A stretch of DNA of 64,000 nucleotides from Pseudomonas frederiksbergensis (GCF_003732665.1 NZ_MOBP01000012.1:432325-496324); one strand, 5' to 3'. Positions 26,524 through 35,109 are shown, numbered from the stretch's first letter. Numbers and translations: made by a program. The notes: generated by a model from the sequence alone, not told the origin.

Positions 26524-28119
26524 TTAGCAAGCGTCCAGGACAAGTACGTTATTCGGTGGCTCATGGGGGCCGATGATCCTGTGACGGTCAAGGCTGAATG
26601 CCAAAAAGGGAGGCTTTTGACGGGCCATTTGATACATATGGATGGGAGGATGCAGTCTTGACTGCAGCTTCATGCCAAACGCGAATACTGCTGCAGCTGA
26701 CGCTATGGCGCAGATTGAGACTTCAGATGCTTTAAGGTCGTCGACGACATACGCCCACGCCTCTTGGCAAGCCGCGCGATAACGCTCCATTGCTTGGGCC
26801 GGGGCTACGACGTCGACGCCCTGCACAGAAGGAGTGATGCGAATACGCGGCATCGAGAGTAGCTCTTCATTCAGAGCGGCATCCGTCACTTCAGCAGTAA
26901 TTTCCAACGTGATCAGCACTTTGGCCCCCACCGCAATTTTTTCTGCCGGCTTAGACCAAGTGAATGTCACAAGAGGATTGAGCTCTTGTGGGCGCACCCA
27001 GGTTCCGGCAGAGCGGCGAAAACTGAACAGCTCGATCTTGCGAGCCTCGCTGATCAACCAGCCTCCTAACAACATTGCTGGCATGTTACCTAGTGGAAAA
27101 ATTGCCAGCTGCTCTGCCTGGGTACCAAACGCTCCGTGCCCACGAACTGTTTCGTATATGAGTCGAATCTGGGTTTGAAATGTTCTGATGAAGGCTGCCC
27201 AATAGCCCGGGTCGTCTACGTCGTTACCACCTTGTGAGTCGCGCAATAAATACTCAGCCACTCGCTCACCAGCCGGCATGAGCTGGCCTTCGAACAAGGC
27301 TTTACGGGCGTCATGCTGAGAGAAACCGGTAGCACGTCCTGCGATGTCGCCTATGAAAGCCAGCGCGTGGACAATAGGATAAGAGAGCGTCTTGGCCTGA
27401 TTGGCCCGCCAGCTGATCCTGGTGGCGACCATTGCGTCTAGGCGCTCGCGCGGATAGCTATCAGGTTCAACTTTATCAATCAGGCGATGGTGCACATCGC
27501 AGCACAGCATGATGTTTGCGGGTGCTATGGCTAGCGAGATCGAGAGCTTATCGTCCCCTCTGGGCCCTTTCGGTTTGGCCGCGACGATGTGCGCAAGATA
27601 GCCGTAGTATCCATAATGGTCTCGACTGTCTTTGAAAAGTTCCTTGTCACAGCCTTCAAATTCGCAAATGCCCCCAGACCTCGCATACACCCAATTCACC
27701 ACGGGTTCTGGCAAATTAGGTCGCTTTACGTCAACAAGTAGTGATTCTCGGGTTCTCACGAACTTCCTGAGGGCTGTTTTCGTCGCTCTGACGGGCGAAG
27801 ATTCAAGAGCCCCCTGCGCAAAAGCAGTGACGTCCATGGAAACGATGGGCTGAACAGCACTTTCCAAGAGCTCCAGATGGGCCAGGACGGATGCCCGAGG
27901 CGCAGAGATCCACGCGAACAAGAGCTCCTTTGAGAGCGCGCCTAGGTCTCCTGTGATCGCCTCGATCGGCTCGTTCGAATCAGCTTCGACCAGGATAACT
28001 GCAAACCTCCAACCATCAGGGTCATACGCCATGATGACGCGACGGCCTGCTGATTGCTGCCAAACCTCCAAGGTGGACTTGAGATCTTGGTCATACAGCG
28101 CATCCATCACTACTGCCAT
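26524..28119 (-). CDS. HNH-SAVED CBASS effector with N-terminal extension (Cap5-like)
   Basis: 531 residues from the ATG at 28119, which has a GGGGTGG site; an upstream ATG at 28131 lacks one. Layout: residues 1-135 an extension of unknown fold; 140-225 an HNH nuclease with the zinc pair ICEFEGC, His177 in YLAHIVA, Asn202 and His210-His211 in NIMLCCDVHHRLID; about 240-531 a SAVED domain (LAIFPLGNMPAMLLGGWLIS). Known Cap5 proteins start almost directly with HNH and are near 380 residues, so the extension is unusual. SAVED binds the cyclic nucleotide and switches on DNA degradation. First gene of operon 1. Confidence 0.88.
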   Translation of the reverse strand: MAVVMDALYDQDLKSTLEVWQQSAGRRVIMAYDPDGWRFAVILVEADSNEPIEAITGDLGALSKELLFAWISAPRASVLAHLELLESAVQPIVSMDVTAFAQGALESSPVRATKTALRKFVRTRESLLVDVKRPNLPEPVVNWVYARSGGICEFEGCDKELFKDSRDHYGYYGYLAHIVAAKPKGPRGDDKLSISLAIAPANIMLCCDVHHRLIDKVEPDSYPRERLDAMVATRISWRANQAKTLSYPIVHALAFIGDIAGRATGFSQHDARKALFEGQLMPAGERVAEYLLRDSQGGNDVDDPGYWAAFIRTFQTQIRLIYETVRGHGAFGTQAEQLAIFPLGNMPAMLLGGWLISEARKIELFSFRRSAGTWVRPQELNPLVTFTWSKPAEKIAVGAKVLITLEITAEVTDAALNEELLSMPRIRITPSVQGVDVVAPAQAMERYRAACQEAWAYVVDDLKASEVSICAIASAAAVFAFGMKLQSRLHPPIHMYQMARQKPPFLAFSLDRHRIIGPHEPPNNVLVLDAC

Positions 28120-28224
28120 CGCCCACCCCATGCATAACTGCGCGAATCTAGAAATCTATCGCAGAAAAATGAATCCCTCTATCGCGCCAATTGACCCGAA
28201 GGCCCGAGTAAGTAGGCGTGAGCA

Positions 28225-28283
28225 ATTATACTCTAGTAGATCATATTGAATTTCTCAAACTAAAAAACACCACATGTAGTGGT
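28225..28283 (-). promoter_or_regulatory. Putative promoter and operator of CBASS operon 1
   Basis: Reading on the minus strand, a TATAAT hexamer lies at 28230-28225, about 105 bases before the effector start. About 40 bases upstream is a perfect dyad, ACCAC-ATGTA-GTGGT (28269-28283), containing ACATGTAGTG. Closely related sites occur in the promoter of CBASS operon 2. The regulator is unknown; neither operon carries a CapW or CapH gene that I can see. Confidence 0.5.
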
Positions 28284-28405
28284 ATATTCATAATAGAAGC
28301 AAAAATATATATTGTTATAACCTAATCAGTATCCATATGGTTAGACTGCGTACGTGAGCGGGAAGGAAAGCTTGAGAAAAAAGACGGCTGCCCCACCCAT
28401 GGGCT

Positions 28406-28924
28406 TCACTCCGATAGCTTTATCACGCCCACATCCTGAGCCTCTGGTTCAGCCCGCCACAACGTGACTCCATCATGCACCCAGACGCCCAGGCCCGGCG
28501 GGAAGGCATCAGTGCCCACAATGGCGAACACCAGACCCTCGAAATCATTTTTGCCGGCTTGAGCGTGTTCTCTGGCCATTTTGATATCGTCATTTGAGGG
28601 TGTAGGGCGTGGCTCAGGATGGCTGTGCCAGAAACCCAGACAATGAAAACCTTCGGCGTACATCTCCAGGCGTTCTCGTTTCACTGCTCCCATATCCAGC
28701 CTGACTCCTGAGTACCCTGCCCACTGCGGGGTGAGACGAGTCATTCGATCAATGCGGATAGGTTCGGCAGAAAGATCCGCGCAATACAGCTGACCTACGG
28801 CCTCCTGAGAGTGCCGACCTCGCTGCGCGCACGCCGCAAGTGCATCAATGACGTCTGGAGAAAACTGCATGCTCCAGGCCGCCCCCTTGATCCGGAACCT
28901 CAACATACGTTGCACATTACTCAC
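28406..28924 (-). CDS. cap3: Cap3-like JAMM/JAB deconjugating protease, CBASS operon 2
   Basis: 172 residues from a GTG that overlaps the Cap2 stop (GTGAGTAA); an ATG at 28906 is the alternative. The JAMM zinc site is complete: Glu41 in the EAVGQLYC strand and the H-x-H-x7-S-x2-D pattern in HSHPEPRPTPSNDD (His100, His102, Ser110, Asp113). Cap3 proteases cut the bond that Cap2 makes between the CD-NTase and target proteins, resetting the system. It is the last gene of operon 2. Confidence 0.9.
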   Translation of the reverse strand: MSNVQRMLRFRIKGAAWSMQFSPDVIDALAACAQRGRHSQEAVGQLYCADLSAEPIRIDRMTRLTPQWAGYSGVRLDMGAVKRERLEMYAEGFHCLGFWHSHPEPRPTPSNDDIKMAREHAQAGKNDFEGLVFAIVGTDAFPPGLGVWVHDGVTLWRAEPEAQDVGVIKLSE

Positions 28925-30653
28925 CTAAGACGTCTTCAAAGCTGCGACTGATCTGGATCGAATCAAAGGTATTAGTACTATTGGGTGCAAGCGGGCCAAC
29001 CTTGACCCGCACGCCGAGCGAGTCGAAGAAGGCCTTCGATCTGACCCAGCTCCAGATGGTCGACGGCATTGCTGGGTTGTCGAGGGTGGCCAACACGCGC
29101 TCAGCGATAAACCCGGCAGACTGCCACGCATCTGCTGCACCATAGGGGTGAAAACCTGCGCCGCAGGCGGGGAGCTGGATGCGCGTCTCGGAAGTCCATT
29201 GGCCAACGTTGACCTTGGCTGTAGGATCGTTCACCGGCCATTCCCGATCATGCCCAATGAAGACAGCATGAGCCGCGCTGCAAAACGGCTCCATCCAGCC
29301 GTGTACAACTGAGCATCCACCCAGCGAGAGTGTGCGGAAGCGTGTGAGCATGCTGCGTACTGCGGCCTCCCCCGTGCAATCGAGCACCAAATCATAGTCT
29401 CCGGGCTTGCACCTCGCCGACACGTAGACTGCTGCGGTCGCGGCCAAGCCGGTGACAGCCAGGCCGGGTATCGATAAACGCAATCGCCTGGCCAGCGCCT
29501 CAGCTTTACCCTCGCCAATGTCGTCAGCGCCCAGTACGTGCCTTGAGCAATTTGGGGCTTCCAGCACCTCCATGTCGACCAGATGCAACTCGCCTACGCC
29601 GGCGCGAGCGAGCAGCTCCGCTACCGGTGCACCTAACGATCCACACCCCAGAACCAACACGCGGCGTTGTCGACGTTGATGAAGGGTGGGCAACTGCTGG
29701 TCACGGGCCAACGCCCAATCCGGATCGACCCGCTGAAGGGTAATGGGAGTGATCTGGGGTGCGGTCAGGCCTGGTACGACTGGCGCTGAAATCTGGTACC
29801 CATAACACACATTCCGTTGCACCAGGACAACGAGCAAGGATGATCGCCGCTTGCCCGCTTTGTCCTGGATCCACTCGGGTACGGTTTGGGGATTGCCGGT
29901 GATGCCACCGACAAGATCGCTGAGCGCATCAAATGTCTGGGGCCAGTCAGTCGGGCCCCACGGGGTATTTTCGGGCAGTGGAGCGAACAGTGCGTCGCCG
30001 CGAACGAGGTTACCTGAAGCCCAACGATACTGATGAGCCAGGGTATTTGGGTCATCCTTGCCCAGGGTGGCTACCAGCATCCGGCAACGCGGTTTGCGAT
30101 TGCTCTCCTTGAAATAACTGGCCACCCGACCTTCTGTGACTTCATCAATTGCCGTGTAATGGACGCGGGCTTCCACCGGGCTTAAGCGCCCCTGCTTCCT
30201 CTGATACAACCGACAGAACCGAAGCCAGTACGACAGGCTTTCCTTTTGAAACTCTTCACTGATCCACGATGGATTCTCGGTGTTTTCCCAGAACGCCTGC
30301 AGCCGCTCAAGGACGCACTGAACAATCTGGGTCGGGTCTGCGTAATCCCCTGCTTCGGGCTCCACCCCATGGCAAAATCGTCCACTTTCCTCGACATGCG
30401 GCCAGTTGAGACACAGCTCTGGGGCGAAGTGGATCTGAGGGGCAGACGCAGGAAAATCACGAAGCAGTGACAGCGTCACTCTCTGCGTCCCCATCACCGG
30501 ATGAGGCAGATGCATGTGCCAGGCCGCGAGATGGCGGCCTCGATCGGGATGTTGAACGCGTGCCACCATGGCAGAGCCAGGCCCGTCAAACCACTCCTGG
30601 ACAGCTCCAGCTGCCTGCTCGAAGGGAGTGGGCTGAATGACGTTGTCAGGCAA
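28917..30653 (-). CDS. cap2: Cap2-like E2-E1 fusion, CBASS operon 2
   Basis: About 578 residues from a TTG at 30653 that overlaps the CD-NTase stop (TTGCCTGA). A longer frame begins at another TTG (30704) but its first residues are a shadow of the CD-NTase gene. The N-terminal E2 domain has Cys94 in SGRFCHGVEPE. The C-terminal E1/ThiF half has the adenylation motif VLGCGSLGAPVAELLA, the Asp-containing HLVDMEVLEAPNCSRH, and a catalytic-loop cysteine in LPACGAGFHPYG. It should adenylate and conjugate the C-terminus of the partner CD-NTase, raising its activity. Active residues look intact. Confidence 0.92.
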   Translation of the reverse strand: MPDNVIQPTPFEQAAGAVQEWFDGPGSAMVARVQHPDRGRHLAAWHMHLPHPVMGTQRVTLSLLRDFPASAPQIHFAPELCLNWPHVEESGRFCHGVEPEAGDYADPTQIVQCVLERLQAFWENTENPSWISEEFQKESLSYWLRFCRLYQRKQGRLSPVEARVHYTAIDEVTEGRVASYFKESNRKPRCRMLVATLGKDDPNTLAHQYRWASGNLVRGDALFAPLPENTPWGPTDWPQTFDALSDLVGGITGNPQTVPEWIQDKAGKRRSSLLVVLVQRNVCYGYQISAPVVPGLTAPQITPITLQRVDPDWALARDQQLPTLHQRRQRRVLVLGCGSLGAPVAELLARAGVGELHLVDMEVLEAPNCSRHVLGADDIGEGKAEALARRLRLSIPGLAVTGLAATAAVYVSARCKPGDYDLVLDCTGEAAVRSMLTRFRTLSLGGCSVVHGWMEPFCSAAHAVFIGHDREWPVNDPTAKVNVGQWTSETRIQLPACGAGFHPYGAADAWQSAGFIAERVLATLDNPAMPSTIWSWVRSKAFFDSLGVRVKVGPLAPNSTNTFDSIQISRSFEDVLGE

Positions 30654-31860
30654 GGGTATTGCTCGACCCAGTGGAGCGAGGGGCCGCAGGGTGCGTGCCT
30701 GCAAGGCCAGGTGCTGTTGCCCGAAGACCTGCCAGGATGCCGCTCCCGTGACTGGATTTCCACGCCGTCACTCCAAGCTCGCCGAATACGGCATGAACGC
30801 GGTTTTCGGAGCGCTTGCTGTACTCCTCGGAGAACAGGGCCTCCAGATCGCGTTCTAGCACCGCATGCCACGTCTGAAACTCCTGGTCGCGTACTCCACC
30901 ATCGGTGTTCCATTTCTCTGCGAAGTTTTCGCCGTGGACTCCAATCATTGCCGGATTTTCAACTCGGATTTCGCGGCCGCGCTGGATAAAAGCGGGCATG
31001 CGAGTGACCAATTCCAGCGCCACTTCGATGGCCGAGCACCCGACATACTGGCCAGACAAGGCCATTTCGTCATAAGCCTTGGCGGCCAAGGTGACCAGAA
31101 TCACGGAGATAGGCTTTGCCACGCGCCGAGCATCGGACTGTTTCTTGTAGTAGCTGTCACGGTGAAGCTTCATCAACTGCACCATGCGCCGAAGCACATC
31201 ATCGATACCGATCGGCTGATCGGGAATCGGGTCAACCTTCGCGGAGTCCATCGCTGCCTTGTTCAGGCTACGTCTGAAGATAAAGCGCTTGTCCGCGATC
31301 GTGCAAAACCAGTCTGCAAACTCCTCAGGGTTTGACGGGCTCCAGCCCTGCTCTTCGTCACGCACACGCAAATTTGCGCCGGTGATGTGCTGGGAAAGCG
31401 GGATGGCGGGTGTGACGTCAAAGTAGAAGGGCTCGTTCGGATAGGGCAAACGCCAGCAGCGATTTTTGGCTTCAGGTTTACCAGCCCCTTCAAGGCCCTC
31501 AAGCGCCTCGCCGAACGCCTCAAAAAACGGCCCAGAATCACGCAGCCGTTCAAAGCGTGGGCCGCTGAGCTTGACCACTACATCCAGGTCGAACTTTTCG
31601 CGACCATCCCCTGCGATCGTGGTTTGGGTGCGCATGGAGCCCTGCACAACGACATGCACATCATCATCGTCAACACCCAGTTTTTGAGCGATGTGATGGG
31701 CAAACTGCGCGTACCGCCGACAGGCTTTGGCGTGATTTTCGGGAGAAAGCTCAAGCTTCTTCAGCATGGAGACGATGAAAATCTCCCACTGCATTTCCTC
31801 GTTTCGAGACACCAACGATTTGGCGATTCTGGCTGAGCGTGGTTGTACCTGAATGTTCAT
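30646..31860 (-). CDS. CBASS CD-NTase (cGAS/DncV-like nucleotidyltransferase), operon 2
   Basis: 404 residues from the ATG at 31860 (MNIQVQPRSA), which has a GGGAAGAG site; the frame is open further upstream, but that part overlaps the effector gene and is not protein-like. The active site shows Gly74-Ser75 in VVQGSMRTQT, Asp91/Asp93 in KFDLDVVVKL and Asp148 in FYFDVTPAIP. It is related to the operon 1 enzyme but clearly distinct in sequence, so it is not a recent duplicate. The C-terminus is a flexible Pro/Ser/Gly tail ending Thr-Leu-Ala, the likely Cap2 substrate. Confidence 0.92.
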   Translation of the reverse strand: MNIQVQPRSARIAKSLVSRNEEMQWEIFIVSMLKKLELSPENHAKACRRYAQFAHHIAQKLGVDDDDVHVVVQGSMRTQTTIAGDGREKFDLDVVVKLSGPRFERLRDSGPFFEAFGEALEGLEGAGKPEAKNRCWRLPYPNEPFYFDVTPAIPLSQHITGANLRVRDEEQGWSPSNPEEFADWFCTIADKRFIFRRSLNKAAMDSAKVDPIPDQPIGIDDVLRRMVQLMKLHRDSYYKKQSDARRVAKPISVILVTLAAKAYDEMALSGQYVGCSAIEVALELVTRMPAFIQRGREIRVENPAMIGVHGENFAEKWNTDGGVRDQEFQTWHAVLERDLEALFSEEYSKRSENRVHAVFGELGVTAWKSSHGSGILAGLRATAPGLAGTHPAAPRSTGSSNTLA

Positions 31861-31873
31861 GGGCTCTTCCCTT

Positions 31874-32995
31874 TTAATCGGCGATAGCTTCTGGGGTTGG
31901 GGTCGGAAGGTAAGCAGCAGCATCATGCTGGCGAGCGGGCATTTGCACACTCCACTCATAGGGCGGAATCTGACCCCGGTTCCATTGATAGCAACGCAGT
32001 GTTGGCATGTTGCGTCCGTCGTAGGCCATACCAAACCTGATCGTAAGACTTGCGGGCGCTGCCAGCACCAGGTGGACAAGGTCAACACCGTCGTTGACCA
32101 GTACGCCTAGCATCTGCAGGAACTGGTTTGTCAGCTGGATCTGAGTGTCCTCAGACCAAATCGAATTCACAGACAGCTCTTGGCGCTCCATATGCACCAC
32201 AGGCACTCCAGGGAAGGTCATCTCAATGCCAGGCATGTCGACCCGATAGGACGCTGAAATCGCGAGCACCACCGCTTTGTTTTCCCGCGCGTTCTGCGCC
32301 CCGCTGACCACAAATCGAGTTCCGTCGTCCGGTTCAGCCAATGGCATCCAACGCTTGCTGGCACGCTCCCAATCCATGAGTAGAACATGGCCTTCATCGT
32401 CCAGGAGCGCACCGGCGTAGAACAACAGAGGTACAGGCATGATGCCGCCAGCAACGACTTGCACATGGGCCCGGGCGGTGTCCCCGCGCACCTGGCGAAG
32501 GTTGCGCTGCATGTGGCTGATCTCCAGGAGAGCGCTGGTGACATTGGGGGTGGGGCCTGTTAGCAACTGACGGACGTCAACGAGGGCATCGACCTTTCGC
32601 CCTGACAAGCTCTTGGGAATCGTTTCGATCAGAGGATGATCGGAGGTGTCAATAAGGCCTCGTAGCTCAACAACGATCACCCGCTTGGTATCGGCTTCTT
32701 GGCTTTCCTTGCAGTAGGCATGAACCGTTAACCCGATCCCGATGGCGACACCGGCCAGCATGGCCCAGGCAATGACGGTCTGCACCACGTCTTCTGCACC
32801 GCCGCTGGTGCTGAATTTGAAGGCATCCACGGCCCCGAGGATTCCGCTCGCCTCCACCGATATATTGCCTGATACGATGGCCACCAAGACGGGACAGCAC
32901 GCTACTACGATGGCCACGCCTACGTTGCGCTTGCGAAAGATCCATACCACCCAACGGTTAGCCAGGTTGACGAGCCACTTGATGACTGGGGCCAT
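31874..32995 (-). CDS. cap14: 2TM-SAVED CBASS effector (Cap14-like)
   Basis: 373 residues from the ATG at 32995, with a strong AAGGAGG site; the frame extends 24 codons further to 33067 without one. Two membrane helices come first (about 24-44, NVGVAIVVACCPVLVAIVSG, and 69-95, VIAWAMLAGVAIGIGLTVHA). Then follows a cytoplasmic SAVED domain whose C-terminal part reads VDLVHLVLAAPASLTIRFGM and LRCYQWNRGQIPPYEWSV. Proteins of this kind are thought to bind the cyclic nucleotide and open a pore or damage the inner membrane, stopping phage growth. It is the first gene of operon 2, 13 bases ahead of the CD-NTase. Confidence 0.88.
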   Translation of the reverse strand: MAPVIKWLVNLANRWVVWIFRKRNVGVAIVVACCPVLVAIVSGNISVEASGILGAVDAFKFSTSGGAEDVVQTVIAWAMLAGVAIGIGLTVHAYCKESQEADTKRVIVVELRGLIDTSDHPLIETIPKSLSGRKVDALVDVRQLLTGPTPNVTSALLEISHMQRNLRQVRGDTARAHVQVVAGGIMPVPLLFYAGALLDDEGHVLLMDWERASKRWMPLAEPDDGTRFVVSGAQNARENKAVVLAISASYRVDMPGIEMTFPGVPVVHMERQELSVNSIWSEDTQIQLTNQFLQMLGVLVNDGVDLVHLVLAAPASLTIRFGMAYDGRNMPTLRCYQWNRGQIPPYEWSVQMPARQHDAAAYLPTPTPEAIAD

Positions 32996-33035
32996 ACTGC
33001 CCCTCCTTGAATTTTCCTTGGGACACCAAAGATTA

Positions 33036-33076
33036 CTACATGTAGACACTCTAGCAAGAAATATCACTACATATAG
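33036..33076 (-). promoter_or_regulatory. Putative promoter and operators of CBASS operon 2
   Basis: Two related sites 31 bases apart: the perfect palindrome CTACATGTAG at 33036-33045 and CTACATATAG at 33067-33076 (plus-strand reading). On the minus strand TTGCTA, a 16-base spacer containing the palindrome, and TAATCT can serve as -35 and -10, so a bound protein would block RNA polymerase. The dyad upstream of CBASS operon 1 has the same ACATGTAG core. Confidence 0.5.
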
Positions 33077-33193
33077 AGTTTTCTGGGGGTGGATCGCATT
33101 TTTTCTAGACAGTGGCTGCGTGTTTCTATTAATGCCGAACGGTGACCAAGGTGCGGCTCGTGTACGCTATTCACATTTTAATGGGGCCCAACC

Positions 33194-33814
33194 ATGGATA
33201 TCCAGCGCAAGACCCAGCACCTGCAGGCAGTGAAAGACGCCCTTTCACCTGTGCGGTTTTTGCTTTGCGTGGACTTGGAGGCGACGTGCGATGAACTGCC
33301 TGAGGGCGCGGATTCGTGGGCAAAGCTGCTGGTCGAGCCTGACCAGATGGAGACAATCGAGGTAGGACTGGTCGTGCTCGACCTACACACCCTGGAGGTG
33401 GTTGATGAGTTTCAGCGCTTTGTACGCCCCACGATCAATCCTATCCTGACAACTTTCTGCACGACGCTCACTTCCATTGAGCAGCATGAGGTTGATGCGG
33501 CCGGCACCTATGCGCAGGTGAGTCAGGATCTGGCGGCATTCACAAGCCGATACCCCTCAGCCGCCTGGGCTTCATGGGGTGAATATGACGCAAAACAGCT
33601 CGCAAGGGATGCAGTGTTCGGTAAGTGCCCAGCAATGCTCGATGGCCTGACGCACCACAATGCGAAAAGGTGGCATTGGAAGATACTCGACTGTCGCGCG
33701 ATGGGGCTAAAGCCGGCTGTTGAGTCAATGGGGCTGACGTGGCAAGGCACCTACCATCGAGGCATTGATGATGCCCGCAACCTTGCGCAGGTCATCAAGG
33801 CGTTGCTCGGCTGA
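33194..33814 (+). CDS. DEDDh 3'-5' exonuclease (ERI1/KapD-like)
   Basis: 206 residues with all exonuclease motifs: Exo I FLLCVDLEATCDE (Asp27, Glu29), Exo II around ASWGEYDAKQLARD, and Exo III HRGIDDARNLAQV with the His and Asp. The TTLTSIEQHEVDAAGTY segment is also typical. Such enzymes trim 3' ends of RNA or DNA. It is transcribed divergently from CBASS operon 2, sharing a gap of about 200 bases with it, and its 3' end overlaps a small opposite-strand gene by 20 bases. A helper role in the island is possible but unproven. Confidence 0.85.
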   Translation: MDIQRKTQHLQAVKDALSPVRFLLCVDLEATCDELPEGADSWAKLLVEPDQMETIEVGLVVLDLHTLEVVDEFQRFVRPTINPILTTFCTTLTSIEQHEVDAAGTYAQVSQDLAAFTSRYPSAAWASWGEYDAKQLARDAVFGKCPAMLDGLTHHNAKRWHWKILDCRAMGLKPAVESMGLTWQGTYHRGIDDARNLAQVIKALLG

Positions 33815-33986
33815 CTGACTCTCGCCTGACCGTGGGCCCATCCTCACAAAGCAACGGCCGTAAAGTTTGGAAATAGACGCGTCGACCAGCACGGTCACTC
33901 AGCATTTCACTGAGGCGCTGGTGCGCCCATTTCAAATCGGATGAAGAGATATCGGGCGTACCGAGTTTCGAAATCACCTGAGCCAT
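33795..33986 (-). CDS. Small protein co-transcribed with the KfrA-like gene
   Basis: 63 residues, MAQVISKLGTPDISSSDLKW onward, rich in charged residues and predicted helical. No recognised family. The ATG has a GAGGAAATG site and lies three bases after the kfrA-like stop, so it is almost certainly in the same operon. Its 3' end overlaps the 3' end of the exonuclease gene on the other strand by 20 bases. Such small partners are often found with KfrA-like genes and integrases in pseudomonad islands; the role is unknown. Confidence 0.6.
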   Translation of the reverse strand: MAQVISKLGTPDISSSDLKWAHQRLSEMLSDRAGRRVYFQTLRPLLCEDGPTVRRESVSRATP

Positions 33987-33989
33987 GCT

Positions 33990-35060
33990 TCATTTCCTCG
34001 ATGGTTTTGAAAGTTTTGCGCGCGCGGTAGGTGGCTTGTCGCCGGGCGCCTCATGGCCCCCTGCAACCTCGTCCAGCCCAGAGTTCTCACCCTGGCCTTG
34101 GTGCAATTGATCGTTCTCTACCTGGACGCTTGCCAACAAGGCTAAGGCCTCTTGCTCTCGAAGATTGGCCTCGATGGCTGACCGTTGGAGCTCCTTGGAT
34201 TCCTCGCGAAGCACCGAGACTTGCTCGCGGAGCTGTTCTGCCACTGCCATAGACTTGGCTTCGCTCAGCCTCAATCCCTGAACTTCTGCGCTGAGCGATC
34301 CGATTTGCGCCTCTTGACCATGAAGGGTCTTGGCCTGCTGCCTGGCGTCGCCGAGTAGCCGCTCATTGTCCCTGTTCAGCCGGGTCAGATCGTCCTGTTT
34401 CAGGGCCAAGGTCTCACGCAACTTGCGCTGTTCGACCTGCATCTCGTGCAGCTGGGACTCGTGCCGCCGCTGATCCTGCTCACGCTGCTCCTTCACCGAC
34501 TCACGGTAGTGCTCCAGGGCGCCACGGGCATGTACATGCTTTTCTTCCAGGGACTGGATTTGCTTGTCCTTCTCGGCAGCAAGCGAGTCAAGGTCGGCGC
34601 AGCGTTGGCTCAAGCCAGCATTGCGCGTCAGCTCTGCCTGAAGCGAAGACTGCGTGGTCTGAAGTTCGGCGCTTTGTGCCTTGATGGCTGCCTTCTGCGT
34701 GGTCACCTCGCGAGACGCAGCGGCCAGTTCGGTTTGAAGCTCGACAATCTGCCGCTGCAGGTCTGATCGCTCTAGATCAAAGGCTGAGGTGGCTTTGGCA
34801 ATCGCTTCTTCGCCCTCCTCCATCAGCCGATCCAGCAGACTTTCCATCATTGCCGTCAGCTCTTCTCCCATACGCTCGCGAGAAGCTGCAGGACGTGGAG
34901 CAAATGACTCAAGCTCCTTCAGGTACCGCGAGATGGTCGTTCTTGAGCCGGTATTACCCAAGGCGACGCGTACCGCGTCGATGCTGGGATGCATGCCCTT
35001 GGCGAGCAGCGCCTGCCGTGCATTTTGCACCACTGCTTTGTTGATTCCGCCACGGGCCAT
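33990..35060 (-). CDS. KfrA-like DNA-binding coiled-coil protein
   Basis: 356 residues. The first 60 form the KfrA N-terminal DNA-binding domain (INKAVVQNARQALLAKGMHP, then RVALGNTGSRTTISRYLKEL). Residues about 75-320 are a nearly unbroken coiled coil rich in Glu, Gln, Leu and Ala. The tail is disordered. In plasmids KfrA is an autoregulated DNA-binding protein with a rod-shaped tail; chromosomal versions sit beside tyrosine integrases in genomic islands, as here. Start at ATG 35060 with an AGGAG site. It could control its own promoter and perhaps nearby island genes. Confidence 0.85.
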   Translation of the reverse strand: MARGGINKAVVQNARQALLAKGMHPSIDAVRVALGNTGSRTTISRYLKELESFAPRPAASRERMGEELTAMMESLLDRLMEEGEEAIAKATSAFDLERSDLQRQIVELQTELAAASREVTTQKAAIKAQSAELQTTQSSLQAELTRNAGLSQRCADLDSLAAEKDKQIQSLEEKHVHARGALEHYRESVKEQREQDQRRHESQLHEMQVEQRKLRETLALKQDDLTRLNRDNERLLGDARQQAKTLHGQEAQIGSLSAEVQGLRLSEAKSMAVAEQLREQVSVLREESKELQRSAIEANLREQEALALLASVQVENDQLHQGQGENSGLDEVAGGHEAPGDKPPTARAKLSKPSRK

Positions 35061-35077
35061 GTGAACTCCTACGATTT

Positions 35078-35109
35078 CGTACTGTATTACGCGTCATGAA
35101 AGTACATGA
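35078..35109 (-). promoter_or_regulatory. Candidate autoregulatory dyads in the kfrA-like promoter
   Basis: Two adjacent inverted repeats, each with a 6-base centre: CGTA-N6-TACG (35078-35091) and TCATG-N6-CATGA (35094-35109). They lie 18-50 bases upstream of the kfrA-like start, where an autoregulator would bind. Only the symmetry is observed. Confidence 0.4.

Noticed and set aside
30646..32088. Longer version of the operon 2 CD-NTase starting at 32088
   Set aside because: The extra 76 codons overlap the Cap14-like gene and are not protein-like; the ATG at 31860 has a good ribosome site and gives the normal length.
33990..35060. KfrA-like gene as evidence for an integrated plasmid
   Set aside because: No replication, partition or transfer genes are nearby; chromosomal KfrA-like genes beside integrases are common.
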